Below, piece by piece: positions 1 to 6,897 of a DNA stretch of 56,248 bases (the stretch's first letter is position 1; each line of letters starts with the position of its first letter). The notes under the pieces were generated by a model that saw only the letters and a program-made list of their open reading frames with translations, made no database searches and had not been told where the DNA came from. The translations under genes and the position numbers were made by a program. Source of the stretch: Betaproteobacteria bacterium (GTDB lineage Bacteria > Pseudomonadota > Gammaproteobacteria > Burkholderiales > SG8-39); NCBI GenBank assembly GCA_004298385.1, contig SCTX01000001.1, positions 1 through 56,248 on the forward strand, written 5' to 3'.

Positions 1-111
1 AGCGCCGGCAGCGTGAGCGCGCCGGCGCTGCCACGGCATGAGCTGGTGATGGGCGAAATCCCCGGCCGCTCGGGCACGCTCGCACTGCAAGGAAAAGAAT
101 TTCTCGCATAA
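1..111 (+). CDS. C-terminal end of an unrecognised protein (5' truncated)
   Basis: An open frame enters from the window edge and ends at a TAA at 109-111, giving 36 residues that finish with GKEFLA. No start or recognisable domain is visible, so I assign no function. The residues read like a coding sequence, and the AT-rich stretch right after the stop looks like the end of a transcription unit. It could also be a chance open frame. Confidence 0.4.
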   Translation, partial: SAGSVSAPALPRHELVMGEIPGRSGTLALQGKEFLA

Positions 112-283
112 ATTTTTTCCGAGCTTCGAGCGCGCGCAGATCCGGCGGCCCGAGGAAATCGTGCGGCAACCGGAAAGCTTCTTGATTGATGTATTGACGA
201 CAAGCACTTACGATCACGGTTGCGTTCCCACCCCGATTCATCAACAATATTGCAAGACAACCACCGGCGGGTCTGCCCGATTC

Positions 284-742
284 ATGGAAAAAAAGGAGAA
301 AGTTGGCGATTTTTCCCTGCCTTGCACGGGCGGCAAGATGTTCCAGTTGTCCATGGCCAAAGACAAGTTCGTGGTGCTGTATTTTTATCCCAAGGACAAC
401 ACGCCGGCTTGCACCACCGAGGGCGCCCAGTTTCGCGACCGCTACCCGGAATTCCGGAAACTCGGCTGCGGCATCTACGGCGTCTCGCGCGACAGCTTGA
501 AATCGCATGAAGGCTTCAAGGCGAAGCTCGGCTTGCCGTTCGATCTGCTCGCCGACACCGAAGAAAAGGTGTGCGGCCAATTCGAAGTGATCAAGATGAA
601 GAATCTGTATGGCAAGCAGGTGCGCGGCATCGAGCGCAGCACCTTCGTTCTCGATCGAGAGCGTGTCATCCGGCGCGAGTGGCGCGGCCTCAAGGTTCCC
701 GGTCACGTGCAGGAGGTATTCGATTTTGTTAAAACCCTCTGA
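284..742 (+). CDS. bcp: Peroxiredoxin of the Bcp/PrxQ family
   Basis: This is a thiol peroxidase of 152 residues, the usual Bcp length, expected to reduce hydroperoxides in the cytoplasm. The peroxidatic motif TPACTTE places the active cysteine at C43, and R118 (in IERSTF) fits the conserved arginine. The open frame extends upstream to 161, but that extension has no family features, so I start at the ATG at 284. Its Shine-Dalgarno match is weak. The position five residues after C43, which is the resolving cysteine in E. coli Bcp, is alanine here. Other cysteines are C14, C62 and C97, so recycling may use one of these or an external thiol. The PhoH-family gene follows after 40 bp, probably in the same transcript. 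Confidence 0.9.
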   Translation: MEKKEKVGDFSLPCTGGKMFQLSMAKDKFVVLYFYPKDNTPACTTEGAQFRDRYPEFRKLGCGIYGVSRDSLKSHEGFKAKLGLPFDLLADTEEKVCGQFEVIKMKNLYGKQVRGIERSTFVLDRERVIRREWRGLKVPGHVQEVFDFVKTL

Positions 743-782
743 TAACAGCGCGGCATTCGATGAAAATGCAGACGACCCGCCG

Positions 783-2201
783 ATGACCAAACGCAAGAAC
801 CGTGCCGAAGCCGGCAAGTCACTGACCAAACTCTTCGTGCTCGACACGAACGTGCTGATGCACGATCCCACCAGCCTGTTCCGCTTCGAAGAACACGACG
901 TGTTCCTGCCGATCATGACGCTGGAGGAACTCGACGGGCACAAGAAGGGCTTGTCCGAAGTCGCGCGCAACGCGCGCCAGGCGAGCCGCTACCTCGACGA
1001 AATCGTCAGCGGCGTCGCCGGCAAAATCGACGCGGGCATTGCGCTCAGGCGCCACAAGGCCGATTTCGCCACGGGCAAGTTGTTCTTGCAGACCCAGGCG
1101 CTGGACAGCGCGCTGCCGGAATCGCTCGCCTTGGGTAAGGCGGACAATCACATCATCGGCGTGGTCATGGCCCTGCAGCGGCAGCAGCCGCAGCGGCAGG
1201 TCATCCTGGTGTCCAAAGACATCAACATGCGCATCAAGGCGCGTGCGCTGGGGCTCGCCGCCGAAGACTATTTCAACGACAAGGTGCTGCAGGACATCGA
1301 CCTCCTCTACACCGGCCTGCGCGAGCTGCCGGCGAACTTCTGGGACTTGCATGCGAAGGATATGGAGTCGTGGAAAAAAGAGGGGCGCACCTATTACCGC
1401 GTCAAGGGGCCTCTGTGCCAGCATCTGCTGGTCAATGAATTTGTCTACCAGGAAAGCGAGCGTCCGCTGCACGCCATCGTGCGCGAGCAAAGCGAGCGCA
1501 GCGCGGTGCTCGAAACGATCAAGGACTATTCGCACCAGAAAAACAATATCTGGGGCGTTACCGCGCGCAACCGCGAGCAGAATTTCGCCCTCAATCTGCT
1601 GATGAACCCGGATGTCGATTTCATCACCCTGCTCGGCCAGGCCGGCACCGGCAAGACCCTGCTCACCCTGGCGGCAGGGCTGATGCAGACGCTGGAGAGC
1701 AAGATTTATTCGGAGATCATCATCACCCGAGTGACCGTGCCGGTGGGTGAGGACATCGGCTTCCTCCCCGGCACCGAAGAAGAGAAAATGAACCCGTGGA
1801 TGGGCGCGCTGGAGGACAACCTCGACGTGCTCAACAAGTCAGACGACGCAGGCGGCGAATGGGGACGCGCCGCGACGCGCGACCTGATCCGCTCGCGCAT
1901 CAAGGTGAAATCGCTTAATTTCATGCGCGGCCGCACCTTCCTCAACAAATACCTGATCATCGACGAGGCGCAGAACCTCACGCCCAAGCAGATGAAGACG
2001 CTGATCACCCGCGCCGGCCCCGGCACCAAGGTGGTATGCCTGGGTAATATCGCGCAGATCGACACGCCCTACCTCACCGAAGGCTCATCCGGCCTCACTT
2101 ACGTCGTCGACCGTTTCAAAGGCTGGTCGCACGGCGGCCACGTCACGCTACAGCGCGGCGAGCGCTCGCGGCTGGCGGACCATGCAGCGGAAGTGCTTTA
2201 G
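783..2201 (+). CDS. PIN domain plus PhoH-type ATPase (YlaK/PhoH2-like)
   Basis: The protein has 472 residues. An N-terminal PIN ribonuclease domain begins with the acidic motif LDTNVLMHDP (D21), and a C-terminal PhoH-type P-loop ATPase follows with Walker A GQAGTGKT near residue 285 and the DEAQN Walker B near 393. Related PIN-PhoH proteins are described as ATP-dependent RNA-unwinding ribonucleases, so a role in RNA turnover is likely, although the substrate is unknown. The ATG at 783 is the only methionine that places the PIN strand at the N-terminus; the open frame before it is the peroxiredoxin gene in another frame. It ends 284 bp before a convergent gene, and the gap is filled by palindromic repeats that could stop transcription from both sides. 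Confidence 0.93.
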   Translation: MTKRKNRAEAGKSLTKLFVLDTNVLMHDPTSLFRFEEHDVFLPIMTLEELDGHKKGLSEVARNARQASRYLDEIVSGVAGKIDAGIALRRHKADFATGKLFLQTQALDSALPESLALGKADNHIIGVVMALQRQQPQRQVILVSKDINMRIKARALGLAAEDYFNDKVLQDIDLLYTGLRELPANFWDLHAKDMESWKKEGRTYYRVKGPLCQHLLVNEFVYQESERPLHAIVREQSERSAVLETIKDYSHQKNNIWGVTARNREQNFALNLLMNPDVDFITLLGQAGTGKTLLTLAAGLMQTLESKIYSEIIITRVTVPVGEDIGFLPGTEEEKMNPWMGALEDNLDVLNKSDDAGGEWGRAATRDLIRSRIKVKSLNFMRGRTFLNKYLIIDEAQNLTPKQMKTLITRAGPGTKVVCLGNIAQIDTPYLTEGSSGLTYVVDRFKGWSHGGHVTLQRGERSRLADHAAEVL

Positions 2202-2253
2202 GACATCCGCTGCCCGAAGTATCCGGTCTTGTCCGTCAATGTAGCCGAACGGC

Positions 2254-2436
2254 CATTGCGCGCTCTGCGCGCCAACCGTGTTTTTGGTGCGGATGAAAAG
2301 CGTATCCGCACCAAAAACACGGTTATGAATAAAACCAATAGCGGTTCGGGATTAATTCAAGATCGCCGATTGCGCGCGGATGTGCTTTTCATCCGCACGC
2401 GATCGGTGATCCGCGCGGACGGGCCGCCGTCCGCGC
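2254..2436. repeat. Mosaic palindromic intergenic repeat, copy 1
   Basis: The gap between convergent genes holds a string of inverted repeats. A GC-rich flank (2254-2273) is followed by hairpin H1, a perfect 21-bp stem (2274-2294 with 2304-2324, 9-nt loop). Hairpin H2 has 22-bp arms (2361-2382 with 2390-2411) with two G-T pairs and one mismatch. Hairpin H3 is a perfect 10-bp stem (2413-2422 with 2427-2436). The same modules occur at 4231-4462 in inverted orientation and swapped order, which resembles BIME/REP-type interspersed elements. H1 could also act as a bidirectional terminator. No coding frame here is credible. Confidence 0.85.
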
Positions 2437-2485
2437 AAGACAGGCCGCTGCAGTGTGAGCTGCCCCAACAAATTTAGGTGCCGCT

Positions 2486-2722
2486 TTACAGGGATTTATG
2501 CGTGCCGTCGCAAAACGGCGGCGTATGCGTGCGTTTGCACCCGCACAGCGCCTTTTTTTCCGACTGCGCGACAGTGAATTTCACCGGAGTGAACGGTCCG
2601 CCCTTGTGCGAGCCGTCGCAGAACGGCTGTTTCTTCGACTGGCCGCAGGCGCACCACCAGTAATCAGCGGGAGCCAGTTCGAGGACATAAGGGGCTTTCT
2701 GTGGGCATGCGGGTTCAGCCAT
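2486..2722 (-). CDS. Small protein with two CDGSH-type iron-sulfur motifs
   Basis: This 78-residue protein carries two zinc-finger-like CDGSH motifs: CACGQ...FCDGSH and CGCKR...FCDGTH. In this family three cysteines and one histidine bind a 2Fe-2S cluster, so two clusters are expected. The bacterial double-CDGSH class is usually cytosolic, and its exact electron-transfer role is unknown. I chose the ATG at 2722 (MAEPAC) because a strong GGAGG lies just upstream; the longer frame begins with unrelated residues. It lies 65 bp after dnaB on the same strand and may be the last gene of that operon. The mosaic repeat lies beyond it. Confidence 0.88.
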   Translation of the reverse strand: MAEPACPQKAPYVLELAPADYWWCACGQSKKQPFCDGSHKGGPFTPVKFTVAQSEKKALCGCKRTHTPPFCDGTHKSL

Positions 2723-2787
2723 GAATCCTCCGGATTGGTTGGATCGATTGTTCGTCAGACATCGCTGGTACCCCCGACAAATCCAGA

Positions 2788-4176
2788 TCAATACCGACCC
2801 GGATCCGCGTAGTTCTCGAAACGAGTGTACTCGCCGAGAAACGTCAACTCAACTTTGCCGATCGGACCATTGCGCTGCTTGCCGATGATGATCTCGGCCT
2901 TGCCCTTGGCCGGCGACTCGGAATTGTAGACTTCGTCCCGATAGATGAACAGGATCAGATCAGCGTCCTGCTCGATGGCGCCGGATTCCCGCAGATCGGA
3001 CATGACCGGGCGCTTGTCGGTACGCGCCTCGAGGCTGCGATTAAGCTGCGACAGCGCCACCACCGGTACATGCAACTCCTTCGCCAGCGCCTTGAGCGAA
3101 CGCGAGATCTCCGAAATCTCGGTGGCGCGATTCTCGCCGTAGGACGTGGACGACATCAACTGCAGGTAGTCGACCACCACCAGGCCCAAGCCCTGGTACT
3201 GACGATGCATGCGGCGCGCCCGTGCGCGCAGTTCGAGGCAGTTCAATGCGGGCGTCTCGTCGATATGGATCGGCGCGTCGTGCACCTTTCCCACGGCGTC
3301 GGTCAGCCGGCTCCAGTCCTCGTCGGTCAACCTCCCGGTACGCAGCTTCATCTGGTCCAGCCGCCCGATGGAGCCGAGCATGCGCATGGCGAGCTGGGAG
3401 CCCGACATTTCCATGCTGAACACCGCCACCGGCAGGCGATCGTTCACCGCCACGTGTTCGGCCATATTGAGTGCCAACGCGGTCTTGCCCATGCTCGGCC
3501 GCCCGGCGACGATGATCAGATCGCCCTGCTGCAGTCCCGAGGTTTTCTGGTCGAGATCGTGGAAGCCGGTAGCGATACCGGTGATGTCGGACGGATTGTC
3601 GCGGTGATAGAGCGTGTCGATGCGCTCCATCACCTGTGCCAGGATGGGCTGGATTTCGACTAAGCCCTGGTGGCCGCGCGCGCCGGCCTCGGCGATCTCG
3701 AACACGCGCGTCTCGGCGTCGTCGAGCAGTTGTTTCACATCCTTGCCCATCGGGTTCAGGGCGGTGTCGGCGATGCCGGTGCCCACCTCGATCAGTTTCC
3801 TCTGGATCGCGCGCTCGCGCACGATCTCGGCGTAACGCCGGATGTTGTGCGCCGAAGGCGTGTTCTGCGCCAGCGCTCCCAGATAGGCGAGACCGCCGGT
3901 CTTGTCCTTGTCCTCGCATTGCTCGATCGACTCGAACACGGTAACCATGTCCGCCGGCCGGTTCTTCTCTATCAGCTTGCCGATGTGGCGGTAGATGCGG
4001 CGATGGTCGTCGCGGTAGAAATTACCTTCCGCGAGGATGTCGGCGACGCGCTCCCAGGCCTGATTGTCGAGCAGCAAGCCGCCCAGCACCGACTGCTCGG
4101 CCTCGATCGAATGCGGTGGCACCCGCAACTGCACCAACTGCGGATCGTTCACGACTTGAGAGTTCGGCTGGGCCAT
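2788..4176 (-). CDS. dnaB: Replicative DNA helicase DnaB
   Basis: DnaB is the hexameric 5'-3' helicase at the replication fork. The 462-residue protein shows the N-terminal VPPHSIEAEQSVLGG motif of the DnaB N-domain, a RecA-like core with Walker A GRPSMGKT near residues 225-232, and the VVDYLQLM segment. I start at the ATG at 4176; a GTG three codons upstream (4185) is also possible, and neither has a clear ribosome-binding site. The order rpsF-priB-rpsR-rplI-dnaB is typical of beta- and gammaproteobacteria. Here 336 bp of repeat-rich DNA separates dnaB from rplI, so its transcription may be partly uncoupled from the ribosomal genes. Confidence 0.97.
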   Translation of the reverse strand: MAQPNSQVVNDPQLVQLRVPPHSIEAEQSVLGGLLLDNQAWERVADILAEGNFYRDDHRRIYRHIGKLIEKNRPADMVTVFESIEQCEDKDKTGGLAYLGALAQNTPSAHNIRRYAEIVRERAIQRKLIEVGTGIADTALNPMGKDVKQLLDDAETRVFEIAEAGARGHQGLVEIQPILAQVMERIDTLYHRDNPSDITGIATGFHDLDQKTSGLQQGDLIIVAGRPSMGKTALALNMAEHVAVNDRLPVAVFSMEMSGSQLAMRMLGSIGRLDQMKLRTGRLTDEDWSRLTDAVGKVHDAPIHIDETPALNCLELRARARRMHRQYQGLGLVVVDYLQLMSSTSYGENRATEISEISRSLKALAKELHVPVVALSQLNRSLEARTDKRPVMSDLRESGAIEQDADLILFIYRDEVYNSESPAKGKAEIIIGKQRNGPIGKVELTFLGEYTRFENYADPGRY

Positions 4177-4230
4177 GGAGAGCACTTTATGGGAATGCGA
4201 ATTCTACTCCAAGACGTCCTTGCTTTTGTC

Positions 4231-4462
4231 CATAACCGTGTTTGGATGTCATGGTTTTTACTCATAACCGCGTTTTCTGCACGGATGCTTTTTATCCGTG
4301 CAGAAAACGCGGTTGGCGCGCGGAGCGCGCAATGACCGATTCGCTCGCAGACTGACACCGGCAACGCGGACTGCCATGCCCCGCTTTGCGCGGACGGCGT
4401 CCCGTCCGCGCGGATCGCCGATTGCGCACGGACGATGACCCGTCCGCACGCAATCGGCGATC
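4231..4462. repeat. Mosaic palindromic intergenic repeat, copy 2
   Basis: This copy fills most of the 336-bp gap between rplI and dnaB. H1 is again a perfect 21-bp stem (4266-4286 with 4294-4314, 7-nt loop), although its sequence differs from copy 1. A GC-rich flank follows at 4315-4334 and matches the reverse complement of 2254-2273 with one change. H3 is at 4388-4397 with 4402-4411, and H2 at 4413-4434 with 4441-4462. Compared with inverted copy 1, the H1 block and the H3-H2 block have exchanged places. A degenerate partial H1 arm precedes it near 4234. It lies inside an operon, so any terminator action must be partial. Confidence 0.85.
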
Positions 4463-4512
4463 TTGCATAAGAAATGCCGGAACTCCGGCCTTTCTTATCA
4501 ATGGCTTGCCAC

Positions 4513-4968
4513 TTACTCCACGGTCTCGCCCAGCACCGAAACGGTGATGTGCACCACTACGTCCGAATGCAGCGCGATGGCGATGGAGTTGTCGCCGACC
4601 TGTTTCAGCGGCCCCTGCGGCAGGCGGATGGCGGCGCGCTCGACGGTAAAACCCTGCGCTTGCAGCGCCTCGACGATGTCATAGGTGGTGACCGAGCCGA
4701 ACAGGCGCCCGTCCACTCCGGCCTTGCGCGTGACCTGGACTGTCAGGCCGTCGATCCTGGAACCGGCTTCCTGTGCCTTCGCCAGCGCATCGTTCTGCGC
4801 CGCCTCGAGTTCGCCGCGGCGCGCTTCGAACGCGGCGAGATTTTCGGGCGTGGCGCGCTTGGCCTTGCCGTGGGGGATCAGGTAATTGCGGGCGTAGCCT
4901 TCCTTCACCTTGACTACTTCGCCCAGGCCGCCGAGGTTGATCACTTTTTCCAGCAGTATGATTTGCAT
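4513..4968 (-). CDS. rplI: 50S ribosomal protein bL9
   Basis: bL9 binds 23S rRNA near the L1 stalk and helps to keep the reading frame. The 151-residue product begins [19 protein letters not shown] and has the expected N-terminal RNA-binding domain, the long connecting helix ([19 protein letters not shown]) and the C-terminal domain. The length is normal for the family. It follows rpsR by 11 bp in the rpsF-priB-rpsR-rplI-dnaB cluster. Confidence 0.97.
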   Translation of the reverse strand: MQIILLEKVINLGGLGEVVKVKEGYARNYLIPHGKAKRATPENLAAFEARRGELEAAQNDALAKAQEAGSRIDGLTVQVTRKAGVDGRLFGSVTTYDIVEALQAQGFTVERAAIRLPQGPLKQVGDNSIAIALHSDVVVHITVSVLGETVE

Positions 4969-4979
4969 GGCCGTGCTCC

Positions 4980-5276
4980 CTAGTGCAGGTCGGTGTAGGG
5001 CAGCAGCGCAAGATAGCGCGCGCGCTTGATCGCGGTGGACAACTGGCGCTGATATCCGGCCTTGGTGCCGGTAATGCGCGCCGGAATGATCCTGCCGTTC
5101 TCATTGATGAAATCCTTGAGGATTTCGATGTCCTTGTAATCGATCCACTCGATTTTCTCCGCGGTAAAGCGGCAGAACTTGCGCCGCTTGAACAACTGGC
5201 GTCCGCCTTTCTTGTCGTCTTTCTTGTCGCCGCGGCCTTTGCCCTTGCCTTTGGCCCCTCTTCTTGGTGGTGGCAT
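4980..5276 (-). CDS. rpsR: 30S ribosomal protein bS18
   Basis: bS18 pairs with bS6 on the platform of the small subunit. The product has 98 residues, about 23 more than the E. coli protein. The extra part is an N-terminal tail rich in lysine, glycine and arginine, and the conserved core starts around FKRRKFCRF and continues through [12 protein letters not shown]. Basic N-terminal extensions of this kind are common in betaproteobacterial bS18. It lies between priB (1-bp gap) and rplI, so the four small genes are almost certainly cotranscribed. Confidence 0.96.
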   Translation of the reverse strand: MPPPRRGAKGKGKGRGDKKDDKKGGRQLFKRRKFCRFTAEKIEWIDYKDIEILKDFINENGRIIPARITGTKAGYQRQLSTAIKRARYLALLPYTDLH

Positions 5277-5277
5277 G

Positions 5278-5580
5278 TCAAACTCCTTCTACAAATTCAA
5301 TGTTGGTTGCGTGTAATACCAGTTGCTTGCTGTCGCGGCTCTTGCCGGCCAGGAAGCCGGTGACTTTCACCTGCATTCCGGGCCTGGCTGCTGCCATCAG
5401 GCGCGCTTCGCGCTCGAAGGCCAAACCGGCCACCTCGCACTGCACCGCGCGCTTGGCGCCGGCTTCGATCTGTTCGGATGCGTGGCTGAGCCTGAAATTC
5501 ACCACCGGTATGCCGGCGGGCGTGTAGCGCAGCGCGTCGAGTTCGATCAGATTGCCGGACAGCACGAGCTGGTTGTCCAA
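5278..5580 (-). CDS. priB: Primosomal replication protein N (PriB)
   Basis: The 100-residue product is a single OB-fold protein related to SSB. PriB works with PriA in restarting stalled replication forks. The start [20 protein letters not shown] and the motif [14 protein letters not shown] are typical. Its place between rpsF and rpsR is the standard position for priB in beta- and gammaproteobacteria. The spacing is 5 bp after rpsF and 1 bp before rpsR, consistent with translational coupling. Confidence 0.93.
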   Translation of the reverse strand: MDNQLVLSGNLIELDALRYTPAGIPVVNFRLSHASEQIEAGAKRAVQCEVAGLAFEREARLMAAARPGMQVKVTGFLAGKSRDSKQLVLHATNIEFVEGV

Positions 5581-5585
5581 TATGC

Positions 5586-6011
5586 TCAGGCAGCGGCGGC
5601 TGTCGTTGTCGTTACGGCCGCAGCGGCTGCTTCAGCCGGTTTCGGAACCTCGGCCGCCTTCGGCGCATCACCATTGAGCACCGAGCGCGACTTCTCTTCC
5701 TTCATCATCGGCGAAGGTGCGGTGACCGCGGCCTTCATCTGCACGGTGAGGTGGCGCAGGACAGCATCGTTGAACTTGAATGAATGCTCGAGCTCGTCCA
5801 GAGTTTCCTGATCGCACTCGATGTTCATAAGCACGTAATGCGCCTTGTGCATCTTGGCGATGGGGAAGGTCATCTGGCGCCGGCCCCAGTCCTCGAGGCG
5901 GTGGATCGCACCCTTGCGGCTGGTGATGGTGGTTCGGTAGCGCTCGATCATCGCGGGCACCTGCTCGCTTTGATCGGGATGAACGATGAATACGATTTCG
6001 TAATGTCGCAT
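5586..6011 (-). CDS. rpsF: 30S ribosomal protein bS6
   Basis: bS6 begins [18 protein letters not shown] and contains the conserved [14 protein letters not shown] segment that contacts bS18 and rRNA. The product has 141 residues; the last 35 or so form an alanine-, proline- and glutamate-rich tail, as in many proteobacterial bS6 proteins. An AAGGAG lies 7 nt before the ATG. It is the first gene of its operon, with a good sigma-70 promoter and a short structured leader upstream. Confidence 0.96.
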   Translation of the reverse strand: MRHYEIVFIVHPDQSEQVPAMIERYRTTITSRKGAIHRLEDWGRRQMTFPIAKMHKAHYVLMNIECDQETLDELEHSFKFNDAVLRHLTVQMKAAVTAPSPMMKEEKSRSVLNGDAPKAAEVPKPAEAAAAAVTTTTAAAA

Positions 6012-6031
6012 GCAGTCTCCTTATGGGTTAA

Positions 6032-6058
6032 GCCTCCCGTCATGCGGTGCGGTAAGGC
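6032..6058 (-). promoter_or_regulatory. Hairpin in the rpsF leader, possible bS6:bS18 autoregulatory site
   Basis: In the transcript this 27-nt stretch can fold as an outer GCCU/AGGC stem and an inner CCG/CGG stem, separated by a small internal loop and closed by a 10-nt loop. It lies 20 nt before the rpsF start. Several bacterial phyla regulate rpsF operons by binding of the bS6:bS18 complex to a leader hairpin with a CCG element. The position fits, but the match to that motif is my inference. Confidence 0.35.
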
Positions 6059-6104
6059 AAGGTGGGCCGGATCAAAGAAACCGGCGATCGGTGAAAAGCG
6101 TGTG

Positions 6105-6134
6105 ATTATAAAGGGAAAGTGCCTGCTAAGGCAA
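6105..6134 (-). promoter_or_regulatory. Sigma-70 promoter for the rpsF operon
   Basis: On the minus strand a perfect -10 box TATAAT (6105-6110) lies 18 bp from a -35-like TTGCCT (6129-6134). Transcription would begin near 6098 and leave a leader of about 87 nt before rpsF. The -35 box lies just beyond the rlmB stop codon and overlaps a small TGCCT/AGGCA stem. Confidence 0.75.
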
Positions 6135-6141
6135 GTATTTC

Positions 6142-6894
6142 TCAGGCCCCGGCGGCCTTGGCCGAGCGCCGGCGGCGCGACTCGAACAGGACGACCCCGC
6201 TCGCCACCGAGACGTTGAGGCTCTCGACCTGTCCCAGCATGGGAATTCTCACTAGTTGGTCGCAGGTTTCGCGCGTGAGGCGGCGCAGGCCCTCGCCTTC
6301 GGCGCCCAGCACCCAGGCGATCGCGACCGGCAGCTGCGCCGAGTACAGATCCTCCCTCGCCTCCGCGTCCGCCCCCACCACCCAGATGTTGCGTTCCTTC
6401 AGTTCGCGCAGCGTGCGCGCGAGATTGGTGACCGCGATGTAGGGTACGCTGTCGGCGGCGCCGCTCGCCACTTTGATCACCGCCGCGGACAAGCCTGCGG
6501 CGCGGTCCTTGGGCGCGATCACCGCGTGGCAGCCGGCGGCATCGGCCACGCGCAGGCAGGCGCCGAGGTTGTGCGGGTCCTGCACGCCATCGAGCACGAG
6601 CAGCAGGGGCGGCTCCTTCAGTTCCTCCAGCAAGTCGTCGAGCGAGACGCGCAGGCGCACCGCGTCCACTCTGGCCACCACGCCCTGGTGCCTTCCGGGC
6701 GGCGCCATGCCGTCCAGGCGCCGCGTGCCCACCTGCAGCACGCGCAGCTTCAGGCTGTCGGCGAGCTTGATCAGGTCGCGCATGCGCGGATCGGCGCGCG
6801 CGCTGTCACAATAGAGCTCGTGCACGCTTTTTGCATCCAGGCGCAGGCGCGCAGTGATGGCATGAAAACCGTGAATAAAACTGGTGCCGCTCAC
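6142..6894 (-). CDS. rlmB: 23S rRNA (guanosine-2'-O-)-methyltransferase RlmB
   Basis: RlmB methylates the 2'-O of G2251 (E. coli numbering) in 23S rRNA using SAM and belongs to the SPOUT/TrmH knot family. The 250-residue protein has the substrate-binding N-domain (IHGFHAITARLR) and the three SPOUT motifs: DGVQDPHNLGACLRVADAAG, LGAEGEGL and the C-terminal IPMLGQVESLNVSVA. Start and length fit the family. The gene is 3 bp downstream of rnr, and rnr-rlmB is a classic conserved pair. Confidence 0.95.
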   Translation of the reverse strand: MSGTSFIHGFHAITARLRLDAKSVHELYCDSARADPRMRDLIKLADSLKLRVLQVGTRRLDGMAPPGRHQGVVARVDAVRLRVSLDDLLEELKEPPLLLVLDGVQDPHNLGACLRVADAAGCHAVIAPKDRAAGLSAAVIKVASGAADSVPYIAVTNLARTLRELKERNIWVVGADAEAREDLYSAQLPVAIAWVLGAEGEGLRRLTRETCDQLVRIPMLGQVESLNVSVASGVVLFESRRRRSAKAAGA

Positions 6895-6897
6895 AGC

